Source of the DNA: Chitinophagaceae bacterium
Lineage (GTDB): Bacteria > Bacteroidota > Bacteroidia > Chitinophagales > Chitinophagaceae
Length of the DNA stretch: 64,000 nt
Reading direction: 5' to 3'
Assembly (NCBI GenBank): GCA_013140985.1
Contig: JABFRU010000023.1
Span: 62,001-126,000, forward strand
Program-made: the position numbers and the translations under genes
Part shown: piece by piece, positions 8,461-16,965 of the stretch
How the letters are laid out: each line of letters begins with the position of its first letter
Position numbering within the stretch: the first letter of the stretch is position 1
Notes under the pieces: generated by a model
Databases searched by the model: none
What the model was told of the DNA's origin: nothing
Seen by the model: only the letters and a program-made list of their open reading frames with translations

Positions 8461-9355
8461 ACAGATAGGGTCTTTTTGAAATTCCATCCGTAATCACCTT
8501 CAAAATCCGTTCCCTTTCTTCTCCTTCCAGTATTAATCTTGGCGCCCTTACATATTCACTGCCAATTCTTGTTTGAGTGGCCGCCAGTTTAATATATTGT
8601 ACCAACTTTGGATGAATATCCAGTTCAAGCAGGGGCATGAACCAGCGATAAATTTTCGCAGCCTCGTCTATCCTTCCTGCTTTTACCAGTTTGTAAATCG
8701 CAACTGTTTCCCTGGGAAATGCACAAACCAATCCTGCCACCCATCCATCAGCACCCAAACAAAGCTCTTCCATCGCCAGCGTATCAACTCCGCAAAGGAT
8801 CTTGAAACGATCGCCAAACCTGTTCTTCATTCTTATCAGGTTTGTTACATCTCTCGAACTTTCTTTTAATGCTGTAACATTTTTACACCCGACAAGCTCA
8901 TCAAACATATCCGGTCTTGTATCAATTTTATAATCCACCGGGTTATTATAGATCATGATGGGCAAGGAAGTGGAATGCGCCACTGCTTTAAAAAAATGGA
9001 TCGTTTCCCTGTCATCGGTTTTATACCGCATCGGCGGCAACAGCATGATACCATCAGCGCCCCATTTTCTTACGTTGGCAGCCTGTTGAATGGCATCGCT
9101 TGTCCTGCTCTCAGCAATATTGACAATGACAGGGATCCTGCCATTTAGATACTCAACAGAAAATTCTGTCAGTTCTTCTTTTTCTTTTTCAGTGATCGTA
9201 CTGGCTTCACCTAAAGAACCGCCGATAATGATCCCATTCACCCCTGCTTCGAGCTGTGCAGCAAGGTTTTTTTCGAACATAGCAAGATCCAATTTATCAT
9301 CCTGTGTAAAAGGAGTAAGCAATGCAGGGAAAACGCCTTTCCATTCAAAAGACAT
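8459..9355 (-). CDS. Dihydrodipicolinate synthase (DapA) family lyase/deaminase
   Basis: A 298-residue TIM-barrel aldolase of the DapA/NAL superfamily. The Schiff-base Lys is in TALKESSRD (about 164) and the paired Tyr in IMIYNNPVDY (about 136); GGSLGEASTIT (about 45-55) is the substrate carboxylate loop, with S-L-G-E in place of the T-T-G-E of true DapA. With the adjacent ketoglutarate-semialdehyde dehydrogenase it most likely is either 1-pyrroline-4-hydroxy-2-carboxylate deaminase (hydroxyproline pathway) or 5-keto-4-deoxyglucarate dehydratase; both produce the semialdehyde. I favour hydroxyproline because a peptidase gene follows. Lysine biosynthesis is unlikely. Confidence 0.82.
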   Translation of the reverse strand: MSFEWKGVFPALLTPFTQDDKLDLAMFEKNLAAQLEAGVNGIIIGGSLGEASTITEKEKEELTEFSVEYLNGRIPVIVNIAESRTSDAIQQAANVRKWGADGIMLLPPMRYKTDDRETIHFFKAVAHSTSLPIMIYNNPVDYKIDTRPDMFDELVGCKNVTALKESSRDVTNLIRMKNRFGDRFKILCGVDTLAMEELCLGADGWVAGLVCAFPRETVAIYKLVKAGRIDEAAKIYRWFMPLLELDIHPKLVQYIKLAATQTRIGSEYVRAPRLILEGEERERILKVITDGISKRPYL

Positions 9356-9513
9356 AGTGCTGGTTTTAAAGGTTTAAAGATAAGTTATCCGGAAATCAGT
9401 TTCCGTTACTTTTCAAAGGCCAAATGTTTACAATAACCCCGTCTTTTGTATGAAAAAAATATCTAATTTTCCTGTACAATTTCCACAGGACTTCCAACCC
9501 AAAACATAAGCTC

Positions 9514-12500
9514 ATGAAAAGATTTTCTACCCTTCTTACAAGACTTGTTATTTTATTGGCTTTTCCGCTGTCATTATCCGCACAACTAAACCCTGGTTAC
9601 AGCATCCGGTTGCATTCAAGAGAATTTGTACCGGATCATATCAGCAATATCAATGTCCGGCAACCTTTGTCGAATAGCTATTATTCCGGCAAATCTTATG
9701 TAATACTGCAATTCGATGTATTGCCTGCAGATGCTGCTAAGCTTTCAATGAAAGAGAGTGGTATTGAGTTGATAGATTATATTCCAAACCTGGCCTATAC
9801 TGCAGCAGTTGACCCTAAGATCAAGCCTGAAATATTACGTCAGTTCGGTGTAAGAAGTATTTTCCAGTTGCTGCCGGCAGATAAAACAATTCCGGAAGTA
9901 TTGAGTAAACAAGTACCAGGATATGCAATGAGTGTTTTGGGCTATGCTGATGTATCAGTAACGACGTATGAAAAAATGGGCGCTGCTGAAATTTCCCTTT
10001 CCTTAAAAAAATTAGAGGCTGAAATACTGGAAGACATGCCCCAGTTCAGAACGTTTACTATAAGGGTTCCTGTTGAGAATCTGCCGCAATTAGTGTCATC
10101 AGGTTTTGTTCAATGGGTAGAATATGTCCAGGGACCAAGACAAGTTGAAAATCTTCCCGGAAGAACATTGCACAGGGTAAGTATTGTAAGCGATGGCGCA
10201 AGAAATTTAAAAGGCGATGGAATAAATGTGGGTATCTGGGATGAAGGCGCCATCAGCCAGCATATTGATTTTTTACCAGTTGGCCGTGTTACCCAGGTAG
10301 AAGCCGGTGCTACTTCGCAACATTCAACACATTGTTCCGGTACTATCCTTGGCCGTGGTTTGATCAATCCTACCGGAAGAGGCATGGCTCCCAATGCCAA
10401 TCTTTTCTCCTGGAATTTTGGCGGTAATATTCAAAATGAAATGACCGCAGGCATCCCTGCAAATAATTTAATTGTCAGCAGCCATTCTTATAACGATGGT
10501 GGTTCGGTAACCTGTGCTATTACCGGTACACAATTACAATATACCACTGTCAGCCGTAATACAGATCTGAACTTAAATAACTTTCCGACTCACCTCCATG
10601 TACATTCATCCGGTAATGCAGGAGCTACTTGTTCCGGTCAATATTTGACCATAACAGGAACAGGGAAATCTGCAAAAAATAATGTTGTTGTTGGTAATAT
10701 CACTTCAACAGAAGGTCTTTCAGGTTCCAGCAGTTGCGGTCCTGTGCATGACGGAAGAGTAAAACCTGAATTGGTAGCAATGGGCACCAGTGTGTTTTCT
10801 ACCAACAACTCGGTAAGTACTTATGTTACTATATCCGGTACATCCATGTCCACACCCGGCATAGCAGGTTCATTGGTTTTATTAGCACAGCGTTACAAAC
10901 AACTCAATGGAAATACGGTTCCTCCATCTACATTAGTAAAAAATGCTGCCTGTAATTCTGCCGAAGACCTTGGCAATACTGGTCCTGATTATCGTTTTGG
11001 TTTTGGCCGCATCAATGTATTGAGTGCTGTCAAAATATTTGAAGAAAATCGTTATGTAATGGGAGCCGGTCTTTCTACCGGTGGCAGCCATACAACAAAC
11101 ATCACAGTGCCTGCCGGCGCAACAAGACTCCGGGTGATGCTTACATGGAATGATCCGGCTGCTGCTGCCAATGTTACTACCGCTTTGATCAATAACCTTG
11201 ATCTTACGGTTGTCAATGGCGCTACTACTACTCTTCCGTGGATACTAAATAAAGATAATCCTGCTGCTGCTGCAACACAAGCTGTGGATAATGTCAGCAA
11301 TATTGAACAGGTAACGATCAATAATCCTCCGGCAGGTTCTTATGCTCTCAACGTAGTGGGTACATCTATACCAACAGGCCCGCAAACTTTTGCCTTGACA
11401 TGGATCGTTGACCAACCATATATAGAAGTTATTTATCCCAATGGCCCTGAGTCATTCAATCCGGGTTCAACAGAAGTCATTACATGGGATGCCGCAGGAA
11501 CCGGTACGCAAACTGTAGAGTATTCATTGAACAATGGCGCCAACTGGACCGTTATCAGCAGCTCTGTTCCCGCAGGTACCACAAGACTTTCATGGGCAGT
11601 ACCGGCAGGCACAAATACTTCAACAGCCCTGATCAGGGTTAGCAGTGGTGCATTAAATGATGTCAGTGATGGCCCTTTTAAAATATTAGGAACTGTTACC
11701 GGTTTTGCAAATGCCGGTGGCGCCACTTGTTCCGCAGGTGAAATAAATTTTACATGGACCGCCGTTACCAATGCTACTCACTATGATATTTACAGGCTTG
11801 ATAATGCAACAGGTGATTATGTTATTCAAGGTTCAAATATTACAGGAACAACTTATACAGCCGGCGGTTTGACACCAGGCACTGCTTATTGGTTTACTAT
11901 TGTTGCCAAAAACAATACAACGGGTTCAGCAGGCATAAGAGCAGTTGCTATTAATGTAACAGCTTCTTCAAGCGGTACTGGTTTGGGAGCAATGGGAAGT
12001 ATCAGCGGACTTGCCAATATTTGTGGTACACCCAGCGGTGTTCCTTATTCTATAAGCGCAGTATCAGGAGCTACTACATATACATGGACAGCTCCCCCCG
12101 GAGCTGCTGTTGCCAGTGGACAGGGAACAACAAATATTACGATCAACTATCTCGCAGGAAGTTCAAGCGGCAACGTTTCTGTTACTGCATCCAATGGAAC
12201 ATGTTCATCCACGCCGGGAACATTAGCGATCAATGTTGGCGGTTCCGGTAGTATTCCTGCACCATTGACCGGCGGCAACCAGTCGGTGACCGTTTGCCCC
12301 GGTGGTATTGTTCCTACTTTAACCGCCACAGCATCTGTTCCTCCCGGCCATACTGTTGTTTGGTATAATGCGCCTACCGGTGGATCAGTAGTAGCCAGTC
12401 CAACTTTAAGTGTTGCGGGAACAGTAACCTATTATGCAGCCAGCAGGGATAATACTACACTTTGCGAAAGCGCTACAAGAACACCCGTTACATTAACTAT

Positions 12501-13896
12501 CACACAGGTTCCTGCTGCTTCTATTTCAGCCGGCGGACCAGTTAGTTTCTGCCAGGGAGGAAATGTAGTATTAACGGCTAATACAGGTGGTTCTTATTTA
12601 TGGAGCAATGGCGCCACATCACAATCAATAACAGTTTCCGCTGCAGGATCCTATTCTGTAACTGTTACAACAGGTAGTTGTGTAAGCACTTCGCCTGTAA
12701 CAACCGTAACTGTAAACCCTGTGCCTACTGCTAATATCACAGCAGGCGGCGCTACTACATTCTGCCAGGGACTCAGTGTTGTGCTGACAGCTTCTGCAGG
12801 AAGCTCATGGTTATGGAGCAATGGAGCAACCACACAAGCTATTACCGTTACAACTTCAGGAAATTATACCGTTACTGTTACTAATGCAGCTGGTTGCAGC
12901 GCTGTATCGGCTGTTACTTCCGTAACTGTAAATCCAAATCCTCCTGCTGTTGTTACGGCCGGCGGGCCACTTACATTCTGCCAGGGTGGAAGTGTTACGC
13001 TGACTGCCAATGCAGGTACTTCTTATTTATGGAGCAATGGAGCAACATCACAAGCTATTACAGTAAGCGCTGTTGGAACACATAATCTTTCTGTGGCAGT
13101 AACACAGGCAAGTGGTTGTGTAAGCAACTCTCTTGTTACTACTGTAACAGTTAATCCAACCCCTGCAGCTAACATAACTGCAGGCGGCGCAACTACATTC
13201 TGCCAGGGCGGTAGTGTTGTATTGACAGCATCAGCAGGCAACTCATGGTTGTGGAGCAATGGAACTACTACCCAAGCTGCCACTATTACCACTTCAGGTT
13301 CTTATACTGTTGTAGTAACAGGTACTGGTGGATGCACCAATACATCTGCCCCTGCTGTAGTAACAGTTAGTCCAAACCCGGTGGTCAATATCACCGCATC
13401 GCCTTACAATAGTTTATTCCCCGGATTGAAAACAACATTGACAGCGAATGTTACACCTCCGGGCACTTATACGTATGCATGGTTTAAAAATGGTACGCTG
13501 ATAACCGGCGCTACATCCAATACGATCGCCAATGTTACCATGGCTGATGTCGGAAGTTACACTGTTGCAGTAGCCAATACAACCGGTTTGCCCTGCGGCA
13601 GCACATCACCGGCATTTGTACTGAAAGATTCAGTGACAACAAAACTCTTCATTTATCCAAGTCCTAACTCAGGAGAGTTTAAAGTGTCTTACTACACACC
13701 GGGTACGAATGTGAAGACCACACTCAGCATTTATGATGGCAAGGGAGCTTTGGTATATTCAAAAGAATACACCATCAACAGTCCTTATCAAACAATGGAT
13801 GTTGACCTGAGAAGATTCCAGCATGGAGTGTACCAGGTAGTGCTGCATGATGCAAGCGGCAAACAATTAGCGAATGGAAAAGTACTGACGCAATAA
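9514..13896 (+). CDS. Large secreted S8 (subtilisin-like) protease with Ig-like repeats and T9SS sorting domain
   Basis: A 1460-residue cell-surface or secreted protease. Residues 1-23 form a signal peptide; about 25-220 look like a prodomain; the S8 domain has Asp243 (GIWDEG), His273 (STHCSGT), oxyanion Asn368 (SSGNAG) and Ser444 (SGTSMSTPGIAG). A beta-sandwich follows (about 510-635), then Ig/FN3-like domains, then four tandem repeats of about 72 residues (1002-1292), each with TFCQG and LWSNG motifs. The end (about 1375-1460), from LFIYPSPNSGEFKVSYY to VLHDASGKQLANGKV, is a type A C-terminal sorting domain for the type IX secretion system. It is transcribed divergently from the DapA/dehydrogenase/DUF885 operon. 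A rho-independent terminator follows. Confidence 0.92.
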   Translation: MKRFSTLLTRLVILLAFPLSLSAQLNPGYSIRLHSREFVPDHISNINVRQPLSNSYYSGKSYVILQFDVLPADAAKLSMKESGIELIDYIPNLAYTAAVDPKIKPEILRQFGVRSIFQLLPADKTIPEVLSKQVPGYAMSVLGYADVSVTTYEKMGAAEISLSLKKLEAEILEDMPQFRTFTIRVPVENLPQLVSSGFVQWVEYVQGPRQVENLPGRTLHRVSIVSDGARNLKGDGINVGIWDEGAISQHIDFLPVGRVTQVEAGATSQHSTHCSGTILGRGLINPTGRGMAPNANLFSWNFGGNIQNEMTAGIPANNLIVSSHSYNDGGSVTCAITGTQLQYTTVSRNTDLNLNNFPTHLHVHSSGNAGATCSGQYLTITGTGKSAKNNVVVGNITSTEGLSGSSSCGPVHDGRVKPELVAMGTSVFSTNNSVSTYVTISGTSMSTPGIAGSLVLLAQRYKQLNGNTVPPSTLVKNAACNSAEDLGNTGPDYRFGFGRINVLSAVKIFEENRYVMGAGLSTGGSHTTNITVPAGATRLRVMLTWNDPAAAANVTTALINNLDLTVVNGATTTLPWILNKDNPAAAATQAVDNVSNIEQVTINNPPAGSYALNVVGTSIPTGPQTFALTWIVDQPYIEVIYPNGPESFNPGSTEVITWDAAGTGTQTVEYSLNNGANWTVISSSVPAGTTRLSWAVPAGTNTSTALIRVSSGALNDVSDGPFKILGTVTGFANAGGATCSAGEINFTWTAVTNATHYDIYRLDNATGDYVIQGSNITGTTYTAGGLTPGTAYWFTIVAKNNTTGSAGIRAVAINVTASSSGTGLGAMGSISGLANICGTPSGVPYSISAVSGATTYTWTAPPGAAVASGQGTTNITINYLAGSSSGNVSVTASNGTCSSTPGTLAINVGGSGSIPAPLTGGNQSVTVCPGGIVPTLTATASVPPGHTVVWYNAPTGGSVVASPTLSVAGTVTYYAASRDNTTLCESATRTPVTLTITQVPAASISAGGPVSFCQGGNVVLTANTGGSYLWSNGATSQSITVSAAGSYSVTVTTGSCVSTSPVTTVTVNPVPTANITAGGATTFCQGLSVVLTASAGSSWLWSNGATTQAITVTTSGNYTVTVTNAAGCSAVSAVTSVTVNPNPPAVVTAGGPLTFCQGGSVTLTANAGTSYLWSNGATSQAITVSAVGTHNLSVAVTQASGCVSNSLVTTVTVNPTPAANITAGGATTFCQGGSVVLTASAGNSWLWSNGTTTQAATITTSGSYTVVVTGTGGCTNTSAPAVVTVSPNPVVNITASPYNSLFPGLKTTLTANVTPPGTYTYAWFKNGTLITGATSNTIANVTMADVGSYTVAVANTTGLPCGSTSPAFVLKDSVTTKLFIYPSPNSGEFKVSYYTPGTNVKTTLSIYDGKGALVYSKEYTINSPYQTMDVDLRRFQHGVYQVVLHDASGKQLANGKVLTQ
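12517..13389 (+). repeat. Four tandem repeats (about 72 codons each) within the subtilase gene
   Basis: Four consecutive units share the order SAGG/TAGG, TFCQGG, VLTA, LWSNGATSQ, TVTV and a closing TVTVNP. Several segments are almost the same at DNA level (ACATTCTGCCAGGG recurs in three units, and TTATGGAGCAATGG in three), which points to recent duplication or gene conversion. They probably form a rod of Ig-like domains holding the catalytic domain away from the cell. Confidence 0.85.
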
Positions 13897-13915
13897 GAAA
13901 TAGTTTTATAATAAG

Positions 13916-13947
13916 AAGCCCCGGCATTTATCGTCGGGGCTTTCTTA
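13916..13947 (+). terminator. Rho-independent terminator of the subtilase gene
   Basis: AAGCCCCGGC and GTCGGGGCTT can pair (one G-T wobble) around the seven-base loop ATTTATC, followed by TCTTATTTTT. It lies 20 bases after the stop codon. The same ATTTATC loop appears in a hairpin at 52882-52898. Confidence 0.8.
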
Positions 13948-13980
13948 TTTTTATCATTCCTGTCTCAATAGAAAATCAAT

Positions 13981-13988
13981 TAAATTTG
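13981..13988 (+). promoter_or_regulatory. Candidate promoter -7 box (TAAATTTG)
   Basis: A perfect TAnnTTTG match ending four bases before the ATG of the YdeI-like gene, just after a terminator. No clear TTTG at the -33 spacing is seen. If used, the transcript would be leaderless or nearly so. Confidence 0.35.
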
Positions 13989-13992
13989 GTAC

Positions 13993-14571
13993 ATGAACCC
14001 AAAAGTTGACTGGTACTTCGAAAAAAATGAAAAATGGCAGTCAGCCATAAAGAAGTTGAGAACGATCATTCTTGACTGCGGGCTGAATGAAGAATTAAAA
14101 TGGGGCTGCCCCTGTTACATGTTTGAGAACAGTAATATTGTTTTGATACATGTATTCAAAGAATACTGTGCGGTCTTATTTTTCAAAGGCGCTTTGTTAA
14201 GTGATGCCAATGATATGCTTGTTCAGCAAACAAAGAATGTGCAGGCGGCAAGACAGATGCGTTTCACCAGTGCGAAAGAAGTAACAGAAATGGAACGCAT
14301 CCTGAAAACGTATATCTATGAAGCCATTGAAGTGGAAAAGGCTGGCATGAAAGTGAAACTTAAAAAGACCACAGAGTTCAGCATGCCGGAAGAGTTTCAA
14401 AAGAGATTAACTAAGAACGCTGCTTTGAAGAAAGCATTCCATGCATTGACACCGGGACGGCAAAGAGGATACCTGCTTTATTTCTCTGCAGCCAAACAAT
14501 CTAAAACAAGGGAAGCAAGGATCGAAAAATATTTGAAGCCCATTCTTACTGGAAAGGGCTTAAATGATTAG
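13993..14571 (+). CDS. YdeI/OmpD-associated family protein with DUF1801-like N-terminus
   Basis: A 192-residue soluble protein. The N-terminal part (about 10-105: ELKWGCPCYMF, VLIHVFKEYCAVLFFKGALL) matches the DUF1801 fold. The C-terminal part (about 130-190: MPEEFQKRL, ALKKAFHALTPGRQRGYLLY and AKQSKTREARIEK) is the YdeI/OmpD-associated signature. The family has been linked to protection from bacteriocins or stress, but no biochemical role is established. It is followed after two bases by the DUF4256 gene, so the two probably form an operon. Confidence 0.85.
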   Translation: MNPKVDWYFEKNEKWQSAIKKLRTIILDCGLNEELKWGCPCYMFENSNIVLIHVFKEYCAVLFFKGALLSDANDMLVQQTKNVQAARQMRFTSAKEVTEMERILKTYIYEAIEVEKAGMKVKLKKTTEFSMPEEFQKRLTKNAALKKAFHALTPGRQRGYLLYFSAAKQSKTREARIEKYLKPILTGKGLND

Positions 14572-14573
14572 TT

Positions 14574-15134
14574 ATGTCAAAAACAAAATTATCAGCAGAA
14601 CAAACCAAAGAGCTGCTCAAAACATTGAAGACCCGTTTTGAGAAGAACATGAACCGCCATAAAGGAATTGAATGGGTCAAGGCAGAAGCAAGGTTGCAAG
14701 CCAATGCCGGAAAACTATGGTCGCTTAATGCCATGGAAGAAACAGGCGGTGAACCGGATATTGTTGCTCTTGATAAAAAGACCGGTGAATACATTTTTTA
14801 TGATTGTTCGGCGGAAAGTCCTAAAGGCCGCAGAAGTGTTTGTTATGATCATGAAGCATTGGAAAAAAGAAAAGAACATAAACCAGCTGACAGCGCTGTA
14901 AACATGGCAGCCGATATGGGTATTGAGTTGCTAACGGAAGAACAATACCATGACCTGCAAAAACTGGGAAGCTTTGATGCAAAAACATCAAGCTGGCTGA
15001 ATACACCTGCTGCTATCAGGAAATTGGGTGGCGCTATCTCCGGTGAGTTTCGTTTTGGCCGTGTGTTCATATATGCCAATGGTGCGGAATCTTATTTTGG
15101 GGCGAGGGGATTTCGGGGTTGGTTAAGGGTATAG
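14574..15134 (+). CDS. DUF4256 domain-containing protein
   Basis: A 186-residue soluble protein occupying the whole DUF4256 length: an N-terminal helix pair (LLKTLKTRFEKNMNRHKGIE), then ALDKKTGEYIFYDCSAESPK, a conserved block with GRRSVCYDHEALEKRKEHKP, and a C-terminal GEFRFGRVFIYANGAESYF. No known activity. It is tightly coupled to the YdeI-like gene upstream and is the last gene before the integron-like cassettes. Confidence 0.85.
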   Translation: MSKTKLSAEQTKELLKTLKTRFEKNMNRHKGIEWVKAEARLQANAGKLWSLNAMEETGGEPDIVALDKKTGEYIFYDCSAESPKGRRSVCYDHEALEKRKEHKPADSAVNMAADMGIELLTEEQYHDLQKLGSFDAKTSSWLNTPAAIRKLGGAISGEFRFGRVFIYANGAESYFGARGFRGWLRV

Positions 15135-15219
15135 GTTTTTTCTTTCTATCCAATTTACTTGTTCACTTTTCAATTGAGGATCAGGATAATTCTGTGCAAG
15201 AAGTGGCGTATATTTAAGT
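15135..15219. other. Left flank of the cassette array
   Basis: This 85-base AT-rich spacer lies between the DUF4256 stop codon and the first cassette boundary (G|TTAGCAGC at 15220). I see no integrase gene, no attI-like pair of direct repeats and no upstream attC in it, so the first cassette looks inserted at a secondary site. Confidence 0.4.
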
Positions 15220-15220
15220 G

Positions 15221-16001
15221 TTAGCAGCAAGCCTTTACTCAGATGCGACTTAACTTCTTAATATTCTCAATTCTAATAGTCGGGAATTGCTCCGGACAAA
15301 AATCTATTCCCATATTATATGATACGACGGATCAAATTTTCAAATTCATAGATTTATCAAGAATAGATACCGTTTCATTATGGAACTATGAGTTAGATCT
15401 GGAATGGAAAGGATATAAGAATGATACTATTGAGCCTCCAATTGGACGACTATCATTTTTTAGGGGAAAGCCTATTACGAATTATTGGGATCAAGTTCGA
15501 CGCCCCTACTTGCGTTATAATATTTACTCTATTAACGATTCATTGACTGCGAATAAAGAATCAAAATATATCAAACAAATTTCGAGTTGTTTCCCTTTAC
15601 GAGGAGGTGACAAAATACGGGTTGGTAATTTCATTTTTGTTAACTCTGATGTTTGCTCTGGAGATATAGATAAAAAAGGGAATGAAATATGTAGGCCCCT
15701 CGTTAACTACATTATGGGCTTGATTGATGAAAGGAAAACAAACTCTATTCAAGAATTGGTTGACCAAATACAACTGCAAAAAGGCGTTCTAGATTTTTAG
15801 TATGCCTGCTGCTAACATTCAGTTTTGCGTCAGCAGGGGGCGACGAATAAATCCTCATCTTAGTACTACTATCCGCTACATATCCGACTGACCGAACACA
15901 GATGAGCAACAGAATATATTTTCAACTTCAGTATCTTTAATCGGATGCAGTTCCGGGCTGGACGTTTTCCAAATGCCCTGCCGAACGCAAAGCTGTGGCC
16001 G
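15221..16001 (+). mobile_element. Integron-like gene cassette 1
   Basis: The unit starts at G|TTAGCAGCA (15220-15229) and its ORF is followed by TGCTGCTAAC (15807-15816), the exact reverse complement. This is the relation expected between the start of an integrated cassette and the R'' box of its own attC site. The ORF begins 22 bases after the boundary and fills most of the unit. It ends at G|TTATAGGC (16001), where the next cassette begins. No integrase is in the window. Confidence 0.6.
15243..15800 (+). CDS. Cassette-borne hypothetical exported protein
   Basis: A 185-residue protein beginning MRLNFLIFSILIVGNCSGQ: a short hydrophobic signal with a Cys at residue 16, although Asn at -1 makes the lipobox non-canonical. 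The rest is polar and beta-rich (SLWNYELDLEWKGY, FFRGKPITNYWDQVRR), with two Cys in FVNSDVCSGDIDKKGNEIC. No family recognised. Its base composition is more AT-rich than its neighbours. It is the only gene of cassette 1 and has no promoter of its own that I can see. Confidence 0.65.
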   Translation: MRLNFLIFSILIVGNCSGQKSIPILYDTTDQIFKFIDLSRIDTVSLWNYELDLEWKGYKNDTIEPPIGRLSFFRGKPITNYWDQVRRPYLRYNIYSINDSLTANKESKYIKQISSCFPLRGGDKIRVGNFIFVNSDVCSGDIDKKGNEICRPLVNYIMGLIDERKTNSIQELVDQIQLQKGVLDF

Positions 16002-16007
16002 TTATAG
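15807..16007 (+). repeat. attC-like recombination site 1
   Basis: R'' is GCTGCTAAC (15808-15816) and R' is GTTATAG (16001-16007). Inside, TTTGCGTCAGCAGGG (15824-15838) pairs with CCCTGCCGAACGCAAA (15976-15991) with one extra unpaired base, as the L''/L' stem of an attC would. Spacers of about 7 and 9 bases separate the boxes. About 135 bases lie between the inner boxes. No Bacteroidota attC model could be run. Confidence 0.6.
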
Positions 16008-16914
16008 GCAACTTTAAACAAACACTCCAAGAATTATAATGGCAGCAGACGATTGGTACAGAAATAAAAATTGGGACGACACAATCGAAACTGAGTTTGA
16101 AGCTCGACTAAAACGTTCCAGAGGAGCATCGAATAAAGCGCAGTATCTAAGAATTCAGGCAAGTTATCTGCTTGACAGTTCTGATAAAAACAATCAGCTC
16201 GTTGGGCTTCGACTGATGAATCGAATGATAACTGATTTCCCAACTGAGGAATTTAGTGTAATCTTCGGAATAGAACAATTAGGTGACTATTATTTTAAGA
16301 CTGGTGTCTATGATAAGGCAGAACACTATTTTCGTATTGTGACCGACCATTATAAAAATAAAAATTCAAGAAGTGGAACAAGTGCAACAGCAGACTTGAA
16401 ACTTGCAGAGACAATCTTGAATTCTAATCAATCAAATAAACTTAACGAAGCCTACAAACTTTGCAAAGACTACCCTTTAGACGAGTTGACTTTTAATAAT
16501 GACAAATTTTATTACGCTGAGCTTTTGGCTCAACTGTGTGATAAAATGAATAAAAATCATGAGGCAAAAGAGTACGCAAAAATTGCCATAGAAATTTCTA
16601 AAATCACACAACCGCAATTAAGCAGACACAAAACAATTGGACTAGTACATGCAACAGACAATCAATTGCGGACACTTGAACAAATTATCAACGAGTAAAA
16701 CAGCTGCCTATAACATGGGGTCCTATGTATATAGGCATTAGAGAGGGATCATATCGTTCAATTTTATTTCTTTTGAAAGCAAGAGATAAATGAATGGTTG
16801 TTTTCAATTATCCCCCGCCTTCGCCAGATATTTACTTCCCAGCCGAGTCTCACCCTATTAAACTTCCAAACCAAATAACTCTTGCGGTGGACCCGGCGTG
16901 ATAAAGTCCGGCCG
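16002..16914 (+). mobile_element. Integron-like gene cassette 2
   Basis: The unit starts at G|TTATAGGCA (16001-16010); after its ORF comes TGCCTATAAC (16705-16714), again the exact reverse complement of its own start. The ORF begins 38 bases after the boundary. The presumed right end is GTTAAAC (16914-16920), which like the site before it is preceded by GGCC. The same polarity and layout as cassette 1 argue against chance. Confidence 0.55.
16039..16698 (+). CDS. Cassette-borne helical repeat (TPR-like) protein
   Basis: A 219-residue soluble, almost wholly helical protein with no signal peptide. It opens MAADDWYRNKNWDDTIETEF and continues with TPR-like helix pairs (YFKTGVYDKAEHYFRIVTDH, YYAELLAQLCDKMNKNHEAK), suggesting a protein-binding scaffold. 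No catalytic motif is visible. As a single-gene cassette with start and stop close to the cassette ends it fits the integron pattern. Function unknown. Confidence 0.7.
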   Translation: MAADDWYRNKNWDDTIETEFEARLKRSRGASNKAQYLRIQASYLLDSSDKNNQLVGLRLMNRMITDFPTEEFSVIFGIEQLGDYYFKTGVYDKAEHYFRIVTDHYKNKNSRSGTSATADLKLAETILNSNQSNKLNEAYKLCKDYPLDELTFNNDKFYYAELLAQLCDKMNKNHEAKEYAKIAIEISKITQPQLSRHKTIGLVHATDNQLRTLEQIINE

Positions 16915-16920
16915 TTAAAC
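16705..16920 (+). repeat. attC-like recombination site 2 (weaker)
   Basis: R'' is GCCTATAAC (16706-16714) and the candidate R' is GTTAAAC (16914-16920), preceded by GGCC as in site 1. The length (about 215) is close to that of site 1. GGGTCC (16718-16723) can pair with GGACCC (16889-16894), but the 3' spacer is longer than usual, so this site may be degenerate or its right end may be misplaced. Confidence 0.4.
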
Positions 16921-16965
16921 TCCTTTATTACTAAACACTGCTGGCCGGAACATCGCCGGGAAAGA

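Noticed and set aside
10110-13292. Several long minus-strand frames inside the subtilase gene
   Set aside because: They are antisense shadows of a repetitive, codon-biased gene, are Val/Thr/Leu-rich, and match no protein pattern.
12517-13389. CRISPR-like or mobile repeat array
   Set aside because: The repeats are in frame, protein-coding and about 216 bases long, as expected for tandem Ig-like domains.
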